Shown piece by piece: positions 1 to 6,921 of a stretch of DNA of 22,072 nt. Under the pieces are notes generated by a model. The model made no database searches and was not told the DNA's origin. It worked only from the letters and a program-made list of their open reading frames with translations. Origin of the DNA: CAZVWH01 sp964631175 (GTDB taxonomy: Bacteria > Planctomycetota > Phycisphaerae > Sedimentisphaerales > Anaerobacaceae); contig CAZVWH010000043.1 in assembly GCA_964631175.1 (NCBI GenBank), positions 1-22,072 on the forward strand. Direction: 5' to 3'. Each line of letters starts with the position of its first letter. Positions within the stretch are counted from its first letter, which is position 1. Made by a program: the position numbers and the translations under genes.

Positions 1-292
1 CTTGAGCTTGTCGAACGGAGCTGAAGACTTATTCGCAATGACATCCATTCCGCCGTGGCTCGCTTGGCGAAGCCAAGTCGTGACAGGCAATCAACCTGCG
101 ATAGAAAATGTAGGGTGCGATGCTCGTGCTTCGTAGCGATTCATCCTTCGCAGTAGGGTTGCTACGGAGAATGGACCTGTCCTTTATAGTAGCTTTACTA
201 CAAATTATGGAAGCCAACTTCGCAGAGTAGCATTTCGCACCATCCATACTAAATCCTGTTATTATCGATTAGGGACGGGCCATTAATGCTAT
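1..292. repeat. Repeat-rich intergenic region, no credible gene
   Basis: No convincing coding region is seen. Positions 3-19 carry TGAGCTTGTCGAACGGA, found again exactly at 5442-5458 inside coaC. Positions 34-45 (tcgcaatgacat) match the end of the palindromic element inside ogt at 10753-10765. From about 113 to 242 there is a set of imperfect inverted repeats: ggtgcgatgct (114-124) faces agcatttcgcacc (229-241), cgtagc (132-137) faces gctacg (161-166), and a small hairpin lies near 188-201. This looks like several small non-coding repeat elements side by side. The minus-strand open frame through 29-247 is read through these repeats and I do not call it a gene. Confidence 0.5.
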
Positions 293-1042
293 TTATGTCA
301 CTTCAGGCGAGGCATTAGGGTCAAAGGGATTGATTCGGACAGCTAACGAGAACAAATATGGATAGTCACCTTTTAAGTGCTCCATGTGAGAAAGCCATTC
401 GCGCACTAATAGCTGATGGACTCTTTTTATGTCACCACTTAAATGCTCGTAATCAGTTTCGGGCAAATCAGTAATCTTTTCCCTGTGGGAGAGTTCCTCG
501 GCTAAGTGAAAAACCGCCCAAAGAAGCTCGGTGAAATCCTCATGCTCCAACAAGTTTGGATTCTCCAGCAGCCGTAGTAAAAACGCACGTTTTTCGACGA
601 GAAAATTTGTTAGCCCTTGAAGATCTCCAGCTCGGCTGTCAATCTTATAATTGTGACGTTGCAGCACGGCTTGCATCTGTGTGAAATGCTCCGGCGACCA
701 GTCGTTACTTACAACCAAATGCTTTGAAATCATCCCGGCGTTGGTATCAAAACTGGTAAAATATTTCAATAATGAAGTGCCCACCTCACTGAAAAAGGCT
801 CCTATGACCATGTTCATTTTGTTCAGCATCGACCGCTTCTCTCTTTCAGCTAATACCTGGTGGATAATCAGCGTAACAAGCAGCACCTCTATAAAGACAA
901 ATGCAATGTCTCCTACTAAGTAAATGAAGATATGATGAGCATCTTTGAAAAGCAAATAATGTATCACATAACAAAAAACCGACAACAGAACTAACAATAG
1001 CCCTAAAACGATTCTCTGAGTCAGGTTCTTACCAGCTTTCAT
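293..1042 (-). CDS. Unknown protein with two N-terminal membrane helices
   Basis: This 249-aa protein matches no family I can name. Two hydrophobic segments (about residues 10-28 and 36-62) predict an N-terminal membrane anchor with both ends in the cytoplasm. A charged, helix-rich soluble region of about 180 residues follows, containing several His and Glu residues but no recognisable catalytic motif. The start is supported by a GGAG ribosome-binding site about 6 bases before the ATG. It is transcribed away from the aldo/keto reductase gene, from which it is separated by a repeat-bearing spacer, so it probably has its own promoter. A small sensor or scaffold is possible, but no function is claimed. 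It is very likely a real gene because of its length, start signal and coherent composition. Confidence 0.75.
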   Translation of the reverse strand: MKAGKNLTQRIVLGLLLVLLSVFCYVIHYLLFKDAHHIFIYLVGDIAFVFIEVLLVTLIIHQVLAEREKRSMLNKMNMVIGAFFSEVGTSLLKYFTSFDTNAGMISKHLVVSNDWSPEHFTQMQAVLQRHNYKIDSRAGDLQGLTNFLVEKRAFLLRLLENPNLLEHEDFTELLWAVFHLAEELSHREKITDLPETDYEHLSGDIKRVHQLLVREWLSHMEHLKGDYPYLFSLAVRINPFDPNASPEVT

Positions 1043-1109
1043 ATTTACTCCAACTAAATATTTGTTTTATAGGCTTGTTAACACCAAAAATAATACTACA
1101 AAAGTATTG

Positions 1110-1215
1110 ACCCCGTTAGAGAAATCTACTTAGAATAAACCGGCCTCTAAAAATGGGACCCTCCTTCGTGGGGCTCCAATGGCCTTAACTTAGTGAAAAA
1201 AGTCTCTAACGGGGT
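1110..1215. repeat. Inverted repeat pair, ends ACCCCGTTAGAGA
   Basis: ACCCCGTTAGAGA (1110-1122) is the exact reverse complement of TCTCTAACGGGGT (1203-1215). The two 13-bp arms enclose about 80 bp in the spacer before the aldo/keto reductase gene. Nearly the same ends (ACCCCGTTAGAAA) enclose a different interior at 5646-5740, so the ends rather than the middle define the family. This is similar in layout to REP pairs. Confidence 0.7.
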
Positions 1216-1295
1216 TGATAAAGCCCCGAAATCCTAATATCCTACTTTTAAATGTAGAAATAGTTCGTTCCCTTTGGTTTTGGAGATCGATTAAA

Positions 1296-2258
1296 ATGCA
1301 GAAGCGACAGTTAGGCAGTACCGACTTGAACCTGACGACCGTCGGCTTAGGTACCTGGGCGATGGGAGGACCCTGGCAGTTCGGCTGGGGGGCCCAGAAT
1401 GACGACGAAGCGATTGCAGCGATTCGCAACGCGCTGGAATTAGGTATCAACTGGATTGACACCGCCCCTGTTTACGGCTTAGGTCATTCGGAAGAATTAG
1501 TCGGTAAGGCCCTGAAGCAAACAAAAATAAAGCCTTTTATCGCAACAAAATGCAGTCTGTTGTGGAATGAAAAAAAGGAGAAAGTCTCCTGCCTGAAAAA
1601 GGAAAGCATCCGCAAAGAATGTCACGCAAGCCTGAAAAGGCTCGGCGTAGAGACAATAGACCTGTACCAGATGCACTGGCCTGAGCCGGACGAGGACGTC
1701 GAACAAGGGTGGCAAGAGATGGTTAAACTGGCCGACGAAGGCAAGGTTCGATACATCGGCGTATCCAATTTCAGTGTTGAGCAAATAGAACGCGTCCGTA
1801 AGATTGCTGCCGTGGCGTCCCTTCAGCCGCCTTATAGTATGATCAATCGCGAGGCGGAAGCTGAGCTGTTAGGCTATTGCGCTCAGAATAATATCGGGAT
1901 TGTAACATATAGCCCTATGCAAAGAGGTTTGCTGACCGGCAAATTCAGTCAGGAAAGGATTGCGGCTCTGCCTTTGGATGACCACCGAAGAAGAAGTCCT
2001 GATTTTCAGGAGCCGCAATTTACCGCCGCTTTGCAGCTTGTTGACAAGCTTCGGCCCATCGCAGAACGTAATGGCAAAACATTAGCACAGTTAGCTATTA
2101 GCTGGGTTCTTCGCCGATATGAGGTCACCGCAGCCATTGTAGGCGCACGAAAGCCGGAGCAGATCGCCGAAACCGCCCCGGCCTCAGACTGGAATCTAAA
2201 CAAAGAAGATATTGAGGAGATTGAGAAGCTATTGGCTCAACGTCAGGCAAAAACTTAA
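1296..2258 (+). CDS. Aldo/keto reductase
   Basis: This 320-aa cytoplasmic oxidoreductase of the aldo/keto reductase superfamily has a TIM-barrel fold and reduces carbonyl substrates with NAD(P)H. The catalytic tetrad is readable: Asp55 and Tyr60 in DTAPVYGLGH, Lys85 in ATKCS, and His127 in YQMHWPEP. The IGVSNFS strand and a C-terminal IVGARKPEQI cofactor-phosphate loop are also present. The ATG at 1296 is chosen because GGAG lies about 10 bases upstream and family proteins begin just there (MQKRQLGSTDL). A longer frame from a TTG at 1215 would start inside an inverted repeat and is rejected. The gene is followed after 32 bases by purB and probably shares its transcript. The substrate cannot be told from sequence. 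Confidence 0.92.
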   Translation: MQKRQLGSTDLNLTTVGLGTWAMGGPWQFGWGAQNDDEAIAAIRNALELGINWIDTAPVYGLGHSEELVGKALKQTKIKPFIATKCSLLWNEKKEKVSCLKKESIRKECHASLKRLGVETIDLYQMHWPEPDEDVEQGWQEMVKLADEGKVRYIGVSNFSVEQIERVRKIAAVASLQPPYSMINREAEAELLGYCAQNNIGIVTYSPMQRGLLTGKFSQERIAALPLDDHRRRSPDFQEPQFTAALQLVDKLRPIAERNGKTLAQLAISWVLRRYEVTAAIVGARKPEQIAETAPASDWNLNKEDIEEIEKLLAQRQAKT

Positions 2259-2290
2259 TAACGAGTAAAATCATGCGTTCAGGTGAAAAG

Positions 2291-3724
2291 ATGCCAAAAG
2301 ATAAAAACACATACACAAGTCCTCTCGTCGAGAGAAACGCATCACGGCTGATGGCTGAGCTTTTCGGGGCACAGAAAAAGTTCAGCACATGGCGCAGACT
2401 CTGGCTGGAGCTGGCAAAGGCTCAGAAAAAACTCGGCCTGGATATAAAACAAAGCCAGCTAAAACAGATGGCACGACACCTCAACAACATTGATTTTGAA
2501 AAGGCAGCTCGTTATGAGAAAAAATTCCGGCACGATGTGGTAGCTCATATTCACACCTTCGCTGAAGCGGCGCCGAAAGCTGCACCGATTATTCATCTCG
2601 GCGCTACAAGCTGCTTTGTAGGTGATAATGCCGACTTGATAATTATGCGAGAGGCACTGAAGCTAATCGCAGGTAAATTAGCAGCAGTCATAGACCTATT
2701 GGGCAAATTCGCCAAGAAGTATCGGGCGCTTGCGACACTGGGTTTCACACATTATCAGCCTGCCCAGTTGACCACCGTCGGCAAAAGAGCGACGCTGTGG
2801 TGCTACGAGTTTGTGATGGATTTACATGAAATCGAGCATCGACTTGAGATGTTGCCCTTTCGGGGCGTAAAAGGCACTACCGGCACACAAGCGTCATTCT
2901 TAGCGCTTTTTGATGGCCGAGGCAGCAAAGTAAAACAGCTTGATAAAATGGTTGCTGAGGCGTTTGGGTTTAAGAGAATCTGTGCTGTCACCGGCCAGAC
3001 GTATCAGCGAAAAATTGATACGCTAATAATAAATGTGCTTGCATCAGTAGCCCAATCCGCTCACAAGATATGCAACGACATCAGGCTTTTAGGCAATCTT
3101 AAAGAGATTGAAGAGCCTTTTGAAAAGTCGCAGGTCGGCTCGTCGTCAATGGCTTATAAAAGAAATCCAATGCGATGTGAGAGAACGACAGGTCTTTGTA
3201 GATTCGTTCTTAGCCTTGCCGGCAGTCCTGCGATGACGGCCTCGCAGCAATGGCTCGAAAGAACACTTGATGATTCCGCCAATAGAAGAATTGTTATCCC
3301 TGAGGCGTTTTTAGCGGTCGATGGAATCTTAGAGATTCTAATCAACGTCACTGATGGTCTGGTTGTTTATCCGAAGGTAATCGAGGCTCATATTGCTGCG
3401 GAGCTTCCCTTTATGGCTACGGAAAATATCCTGATGGCAGCAGTTAAGGCAAGCGGCAACAGGCAGGAATTGCATGAGAAGATTCGGCTGCATTCACACG
3501 CCGCCGCTGCTCAGGTAAAACAGTTCGGCAGGCCTAATGATTTGATCGGGCGCCTGCGAGCAGATATTGCTTTTGCCAAAGTTGATTTTGAAAAGGTCTT
3601 AAATCCAAAAGCTTATATCGGAAGAGCTCCCCAGCAGGTTGATGAATTCATCAGGAATATTGTGACGCCAATCCGCAAAAAATATAATAAAGAGCTTAAC
3701 AAAAAGGTGGAACTTAAGGTATAG
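2291..3724 (+). CDS. purB: Adenylosuccinate lyase, eukaryote-like type
   Basis: This enzyme of the fumarase/aspartase superfamily cleaves SAICAR to AICAR and adenylosuccinate to AMP in purine synthesis. Residues YTSPLVERNAS near the start, THYQPAQLTTVGKR (His154) and the signature loop GSSSMAYKRNP (283-293) match the branch that includes animal ADSL, rather than the shorter Bacillus type. The usual signature is GSSxMPxKxNP, so the Pro is Ala here. The ATG at 2291 is preferred over an in-frame ATG at 2273 because AGGTGA lies 5 bases before it; this gives 477 aa, close to the animal enzyme. It sits between the aldo/keto reductase gene and pyrE on the same strand, so purine and pyrimidine genes may be co-transcribed. 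Confidence 0.93.
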   Translation: MPKDKNTYTSPLVERNASRLMAELFGAQKKFSTWRRLWLELAKAQKKLGLDIKQSQLKQMARHLNNIDFEKAARYEKKFRHDVVAHIHTFAEAAPKAAPIIHLGATSCFVGDNADLIIMREALKLIAGKLAAVIDLLGKFAKKYRALATLGFTHYQPAQLTTVGKRATLWCYEFVMDLHEIEHRLEMLPFRGVKGTTGTQASFLALFDGRGSKVKQLDKMVAEAFGFKRICAVTGQTYQRKIDTLIINVLASVAQSAHKICNDIRLLGNLKEIEEPFEKSQVGSSSMAYKRNPMRCERTTGLCRFVLSLAGSPAMTASQQWLERTLDDSANRRIVIPEAFLAVDGILEILINVTDGLVVYPKVIEAHIAAELPFMATENILMAAVKASGNRQELHEKIRLHSHAAAAQVKQFGRPNDLIGRLRADIAFAKVDFEKVLNPKAYIGRAPQQVDEFIRNIVTPIRKKYNKELNKKVELKV

Positions 3725-3783
3725 AATGCGTGATGCGTCGTGCGTGATGCGTATCGCGTAAAAAGAAATACGCAATACGAGAT
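3725..3783. repeat. Short direct repeats in purB-pyrE spacer
   Basis: The spacer contains gcgtgatgcgt twice (near 3727 and 3741), followed by related fragments (gcgtatcgcgt, acgcaatacgagat). It looks like a short low-complexity repeat rather than a regulatory site. It does not obviously interrupt transcription into pyrE. Confidence 0.45.
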
Positions 3784-4317
3784 ATGATAAGGGAAGAACT
3801 CATAAAACGTATCAAGGAAACTGCTTATCTGGAAGGTGACTTCGTACTCCGCAGCGGAAAGCGAAGCAAATATTACCTTGATAAATACCTTTTCGAGACC
3901 TGTCCGGACATCCTCAAGGCCCTCGGCGAAGAATTTGCCAAATATGTCACTTCCGATGTCACTTTAATAGCCGGAGCTGAGCTGGGTGGCGTAGCGCTGG
4001 CCGCTGCGACGGCTATGAAAACCGGCAAGAACTGGATAATCGTTCGCAATAGTAAAAAAGGCTACGGCACCGGCAAGCTAATCGAAGGTGTCCTAAAATC
4101 GGGCGACGTAGTTCTCTTGGTCGAGGACATCGCTACTACCGGCGGACAGGTCCTTGAAGCGGCTAAGATTATCACCGAAGCCGGCGCAAAGGTAAAAAAA
4201 ATCGTCTGTGTGATTGACCGCAAACAGGGAGCGGAGGAAAATATCACCGAAGCAGGCTACAAATTCGAGTCCATCCTCACAAAAGACGACCTCGGAATAA
4301 AAGACCAGGGGCTATAG
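3784..4317 (+). CDS. pyrE: Orotate phosphoribosyltransferase
   Basis: This 177-aa enzyme joins orotate and PRPP to form orotidine 5'-phosphate in pyrimidine synthesis, acting as a cytoplasmic dimer. The PRPP-binding motif LLVEDIATTGGQV is at residues 111-123. GAELGGVALAAA (64-75) and the flexible catalytic loop VRNSKKGYGTGKLIEG (87-102) are typical of the family. Length is at the short end of the usual range but nothing is missing. The ribosome-binding site before the ATG is weak (GAG at about 3 bases), which suggests reliance on upstream translation from purB, 59 bases away. The gene converges on coaB. Confidence 0.93.
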   Translation: MIREELIKRIKETAYLEGDFVLRSGKRSKYYLDKYLFETCPDILKALGEEFAKYVTSDVTLIAGAELGGVALAAATAMKTGKNWIIVRNSKKGYGTGKLIEGVLKSGDVVLLVEDIATTGGQVLEAAKIITEAGAKVKKIVCVIDRKQGAEENITEAGYKFESILTKDDLGIKDQGL

Positions 4318-4333
4318 CCCACCGATAAGGCTT

Positions 4334-4351
4334 GGTGGGGCAAGCCCCACC
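4334..4351. terminator. Hairpin between convergent pyrE and coaB
   Basis: GGTGGGG-CAAG-CCCCACC forms a 7-bp GC-rich stem with a 4-base loop, between the stop codons of the convergent genes pyrE and coaB. Position and symmetry suit a bidirectional terminator. No T-run follows on either strand, so it could equally be one more of the many palindromic repeats here. Confidence 0.4.
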
Positions 4352-4362
4352 CTACCAATGTA

Positions 4363-4977
4363 TCAAATGTTTCCAACAAGAGAGATAATTCTTCTGGCGA
4401 TGGTAGCCTTGGTGACATTTTCGATTTTGATCCAGGAAGAGTTTAAGACCTTTATCTGAACTGTCGATTTATCAGCACCAACTGCAGCAGGCGTGTTGGC
4501 AATAATCATATCAAGGTTTTTTTCTTTTAGTTTTTTCTCTGCATTTGCTCGCAGGTTCTTGTCTTCAAGCGCAAAACCAACAACGATTTGATTTTTCTTT
4601 TTATGTTTTCCCGCCCATTTTAGAATGTCGGCTGTAGGTTTTAATTTTATAGTCAACTGTTTGTCAGCTCGTTTTATTTTTGTCTTCGCTGGACGAACAG
4701 GTGTATAATCGGACACAGCAGCAGCCATAATCAGACAATCGCATTTGGGAAAGGATTTTTTAACCGCTGCAAACATCTCAGCAGCGCTGTCAACGCCAAC
4801 AAAATCCATTCCCACCGGCGGCTGCAAATCAGAAGCACTTATAAGGGTGACCTTGTGGCCGGCTTCAAGTGCCACAGCCGCAAGTGCATAACCCATTGTA
4901 CCGCTACTTGCATTGGATATAAAACGGACCGGGTCAACGTATTCTCGCGTGCCACCCGCTGTAATTAAAATTCGCAT
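4363..4977 (-). CDS. coaB: Phosphopantothenate-cysteine ligase, stand-alone CoaB
   Basis: This enzyme couples cysteine to 4'-phosphopantothenate, using a nucleotide triphosphate, in coenzyme A synthesis. The motifs match the CoaB half of bifunctional CoaBC: ILITAGGTREYVDPVRFISN at the N-terminus, then NASSGTMGYALA, AAAVSDY, KLKPTADIL, VGFALED and NTPAAVGADKS. In many bacteria CoaB is the C-terminal part of one CoaBC protein; here it is a separate 204-aa protein. The ATG at 4977 is preferred because it directly begins the conserved core. A GTG at 5001 would add eight residues encoded by a repeat arm. No strong ribosome-binding site precedes either start, so translation may depend on coaC just upstream. 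Confidence 0.9.
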   Translation of the reverse strand: MRILITAGGTREYVDPVRFISNASSGTMGYALAAVALEAGHKVTLISASDLQPPVGMDFVGVDSAAEMFAAVKKSFPKCDCLIMAAAVSDYTPVRPAKTKIKRADKQLTIKLKPTADILKWAGKHKKKNQIVVGFALEDKNLRANAEKKLKEKNLDMIIANTPAAVGADKSTVQIKVLNSSWIKIENVTKATIARRIISLVGNI

Positions 4978-4986
4978 ATTCTTTTT

Positions 4987-5059
4987 AACCACAGATTTCA
5001 CAGATTACACCGATTCATTTTTTATTTAAGCAATTGTCAATCTGTGTTTATCTGTGGTT
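4987..5059. repeat. 73-bp palindromic repeat at the coaC-coaB junction
   Basis: AACCACAGAT (4987-4996) and CACAGATT (4999-5006) are mirrored by AATCTGTG (5039-5046) and ATCTGTGGTT (5050-5059). The left arm encodes the optional N-terminal extension of coaB. The right arm encodes the last codons and the TAA stop of coaC (Asn-His-Arg-stop). The element therefore occupies exactly the linker between the two halves of a CoaBC enzyme. Confidence 0.75.
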
Positions 5060-5677
5060 TTTCTTTTTAATTTTTGAGGTGATTTTTTCGATGGCCTTAA
5101 AGATATCCTGTGGTTCAGCCATTCTGCCGATAGCTTCGCTGCCGCAGGCAAGGCGTCCTTTAACCGGCCCTATTAGCCCAAAGCCCATCTGCTTTATCGT
5201 CTCAATATTGTGCTGCACCGCAGGATTGTCCCACATATTATTGTTCATCGCAGGAGCTAATAGTGCGTACCTTGATTTAATCAAAGGCCAGCATGCACAA
5301 AGAGTAGTGCTGAGCAAATCATCGCAGATGCCATTCGCGATTTTGCCTATGATATCAGCAGTTGCAGGTGCCACAACGACAATCTCAGCCCATTCAGCCA
5401 GATTTATATGGCCGGGTTTTTCGTGTTGAAAAACCTTGTCCTGAGCTTGTCGAACGGAATGGTTGTCCCACAGGTTAGTATAGACCGCCGAGCAGGTGAC
5501 AGCTTCAAAGCTTTTTGGGCTAACAAGCTGGCAAGCAGCCTCGGTCATTACTGTTGTTACTCTGGCACCGGCGGCTTTCAGCTTACTTGCCAAATCGACC
5601 GCTTTATATGCAGCGATTCCGCCACTAACGCCTAATAGGATATTTACCCCGTTAGAAAATATGCCCTCTTGCGCCAT
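5048..5677 (-). CDS. coaC: Phosphopantothenoylcysteine decarboxylase, stand-alone CoaC
   Basis: This 209-aa FMN-dependent enzyme decarboxylates phosphopantothenoylcysteine to 4'-phosphopantetheine in coenzyme A synthesis. ILLGVSGGIAAYKAVDLAS (13-31) is the FMN-binding start of the fold. His90 in GHINLAEWAE is the expected catalytic His, PAMNNNMW is the substrate clamp, and RLACGSEAIGRMAEP carries the active-site Cys. Three parts come from repeats. Residues 7-12 lie in the arm of an inverted repeat that also encloses the ATG and its AAGGAG site (8 bases upstream). Residues 73-80 (HSVRQAQD) translate a repeat shared with the window start. The final residues and stop lie in the 4987-5059 repeat. 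All catalytic motifs remain intact, so the enzyme is probably functional. Confidence 0.92.
   Translation of the reverse strand: MAQEGIFSNGVNILLGVSGGIAAYKAVDLASKLKAAGARVTTVMTEAACQLVSPKSFEAVTCSAVYTNLWDNHSVRQAQDKVFQHEKPGHINLAEWAEIVVVAPATADIIGKIANGICDDLLSTTLCACWPLIKSRYALLAPAMNNNMWDNPAVQHNIETIKQMGFGLIGPVKGRLACGSEAIGRMAEPQDIFKAIEKITSKIKKKNHR
5438..5461. repeat. Short repeat translated in frame inside coaC
   Basis: TGAGCTTGTCGAACGGA at 5442-5458 is identical to 3-19 at the window start. In coaC it is read on the minus strand as HSVRQAQDK. It lies between the VYTNLW strand and the catalytic HINLAEW motif, where E. coli CoaC has a spacing several residues shorter. It therefore looks like an in-frame insertion of about 8 codons into a surface loop. 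Confidence 0.7.
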
Positions 5678-5740
5678 ATTATTAGCTCCTTTGCAGCCAG
5701 ACTGATTAGTTTGAGTTTGTTATATAATTTCTAACGGGGT
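5646..5740. repeat. Inverted repeat pair enclosing the coaC start
   Basis: ACCCCGTTAGAAA (5646-5658) is the exact reverse complement of TTTCTAACGGGGT (5728-5740). Between the arms lie the coaC ATG (5675-5677) and its AAGGAG ribosome-binding site. The end sequence is the same family as the pair at 1110-1215, but the interior differs. Confidence 0.7.
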
Positions 5741-5817
5741 TTAGATTCTCAAGCATCCTCGATTGTTATTGGTTAAATGGTTATTGGTTAAACGGTGAAC
5801 TCGATGACCAATTACCA

Positions 5818-5958
5818 TGCTCTGTTGAAAAGCCTCACCGTCGTTTCGACCGAAGCGACGCGGAGCGTCGCGAAGTGGAGAAATCTGCTCAAAAGTAGAT
5901 TTCTCGACTCGCCTGCGGCTCGCTCGAAATGACATTCTGAACTCTTTTCAACAGAGCA
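5818..5958. mobile_element. MITE-like element, 15-bp TIRs and 9-bp flanking duplication
   Basis: TGCTCTGTTGAAAAG (5818-5832) and its exact reverse complement (5944-5958) bound a 141-bp element with no coding capacity. CAATTACCA stands immediately outside both ends (5809-5817 and 5959-5967), as expected for a target-site duplication. The interior is itself palindromic, with GAGAAATCT facing AGATTTCTC and outer arms of the type GTCATTTCGAGCG. The surrounding DNA is a TTACCA-rich tandem array, so part of the flanking match could be chance. No matching transposase is present in the window. Confidence 0.7.
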
Positions 5959-5960
5959 CA

Positions 5961-6002
5961 ATTACCAGTTACCAATTACCATTTACCAGTTACCAGTTAA
6001 CC
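5961..6002. repeat. Tandem 7-bp repeat, consensus NTTACCA
   Basis: At least five head-to-tail copies of a 7-mer (attacca, gttacca, attacca, tttacca, gttacca) are followed by a diverged sixth copy. A related piece (gaccaattacca) lies on the other side of the MITE-like element, suggesting that the element landed within the array. The array lies just past the 3' end of rpoZ. Confidence 0.7.
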
Positions 6003-6032
6003 AGTCCCTTAGGGATCAGTTACCTTTCCAGC

Positions 6033-6266
6033 TTATTCTGAATCTTCTTTTTGAGAATTGTTGTCAAGCGGAGAGCCCTCAATAGCGATCTTATCCTGCA
6101 GGATTTCCTGCACAACAATCTCCAGCATTGTTTTACCTTCTGTCTGCTCAATCAATGGTCGAGAGCCTTGCAGCAACTCGCCCATTCGTTTTTGAACCAG
6201 TGCTGCTAATTTAAATTTGCCACCAACTTTGTTTATTATTTCATCGCTCTTGAGCTCTTCTAACAT
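6033..6266 (-). CDS. rpoZ: RNA polymerase omega subunit
   Basis: This small protein (77 aa) supports assembly of RNA polymerase by binding the beta' subunit. The pattern EIINKVGGKFKLAALVQKRM followed by GSRPLI fits the omega family, where a helix after an IxxxVGNRFxL-like stretch contacts beta'. The C-terminal tail is acidic. The ATG at 6266 is chosen because AGGGAGA lies 4 bases before it. A start at 6299 would overlap gmk by 14 bases and add 11 unusual residues. It follows gmk and yicC on the same strand, the common order gmk-rpoZ, which supports the call. Confidence 0.88.
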   Translation of the reverse strand: MLEELKSDEIINKVGGKFKLAALVQKRMGELLQGSRPLIEQTEGKTMLEIVVQEILQDKIAIEGSPLDNNSQKEDSE

Positions 6267-6285
6267 TATTTCTCCCTGAAGATTT

Positions 6286-6912
6286 TTAGCTGTTCTCATT
6301 TAGCGAATCATAGCTAAGCGGAACGCCTTTGATAATTTGTATTACCTCTTCTATAGCCTGCTGCAAATCCTCGTTTATGACCATGTGCTGGTAATATTGC
6401 CAGGCAGCAGCGATTTCACTGCTCGCCCCATTCAGTCTCAGTTCTGCTTGCTCACTATCTTCTCGGCCTCTACGGTCCAAACGCTCTGCAAGAACCTTTG
6501 CTCTCGGCGGTAAAACAAAAATCATTATCGCATTCGGATAAACAGCCTTTACTTGTTTGGCACCTTGTACATCGATTTCTAAAATAACGGTTTTACCTGC
6601 CTGCAGAGCCTGCTCGACCTTGTCCTTCGGCGTCCCATACAAATGGCCAAATACTTCGGCATACTCCAGAAGCTGTCCTTTATTTATCCTTTCCTGAAAG
6701 TCCTGTTCTGATATGAACCAGTAATCCCGGTCCTGAGTTTCGCTCGGATTTCTCGGCCGAGACGTAACTGAGACACAAAGGCAAGCATTATTCAGCCGTT
6801 TAACTACTTCCTTGCAGATAGTACTCTTGCCGACACCCGACGGGCCGCTGACTATCACTACTTTGGGCTGCCCCGAAGCGGGTTCCTTGTCATTTTTTCT
6901 TGTTTCTTGCAT
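6286..6912 (-). CDS. gmk: Guanylate kinase
   Basis: This 208-aa cytoplasmic kinase phosphorylates GMP to GDP with ATP. The P-loop GPSGVGKST is at about residues 23-31. The GMP-binding segment follows (SVTSRPRNPSETQDRDYWF), then EVFGHLYGTPKDKV and the ILEIDVQGAKQV strand, all in family order and at normal length. A GTG at 6915 directly precedes the ATG at 6912; the ATG is taken as the start, with only a weak upstream AGAAAG. The stop of yicC lies 9 bases before this start, so translation is probably coupled. Its last bases lie just ahead of the rpoZ start. Confidence 0.94.
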   Translation of the reverse strand: MQETRKNDKEPASGQPKVVIVSGPSGVGKSTICKEVVKRLNNACLCVSVTSRPRNPSETQDRDYWFISEQDFQERINKGQLLEYAEVFGHLYGTPKDKVEQALQAGKTVILEIDVQGAKQVKAVYPNAIMIFVLPPRAKVLAERLDRRGREDSEQAELRLNGASSEIAAAWQYYQHMVINEDLQQAIEEVIQIIKGVPLSYDSLNENS

Positions 6913-6921
6913 CACGTCTTT

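Larger units (their letters stand above)
5678..6032. other. 355-bp gene-free spacer between rpoZ and coaC
   Basis: Nothing here looks coding. From the coaC side it holds the upstream arm of the inverted repeat pair, a duplicated stretch tggttattggttaa near 5767-5791, a 141-bp MITE-like element (5818-5958) and an array of 7-bp repeats (5961-6002). The coaC transcript therefore either crosses a long repeat-filled leader or starts from a promoter I could not identify. Confidence 0.6.

Noticed and set aside
29..247. Minus-strand 72-codon open frame at the window start
   Set aside because: It runs through several inverted and shared repeats, has no family resemblance, and no convincing ribosome-binding site.
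1215..1295. N-terminal extension of the aldo/keto reductase from a TTG
   Set aside because: It begins inside a repeat arm, and the 27 added residues do not resemble the family; the ATG at 1296 has a ribosome-binding site.
5961..6002. Possible CRISPR array
   Set aside because: The unit is only 7 bp with no spacers; it is a simple tandem repeat.
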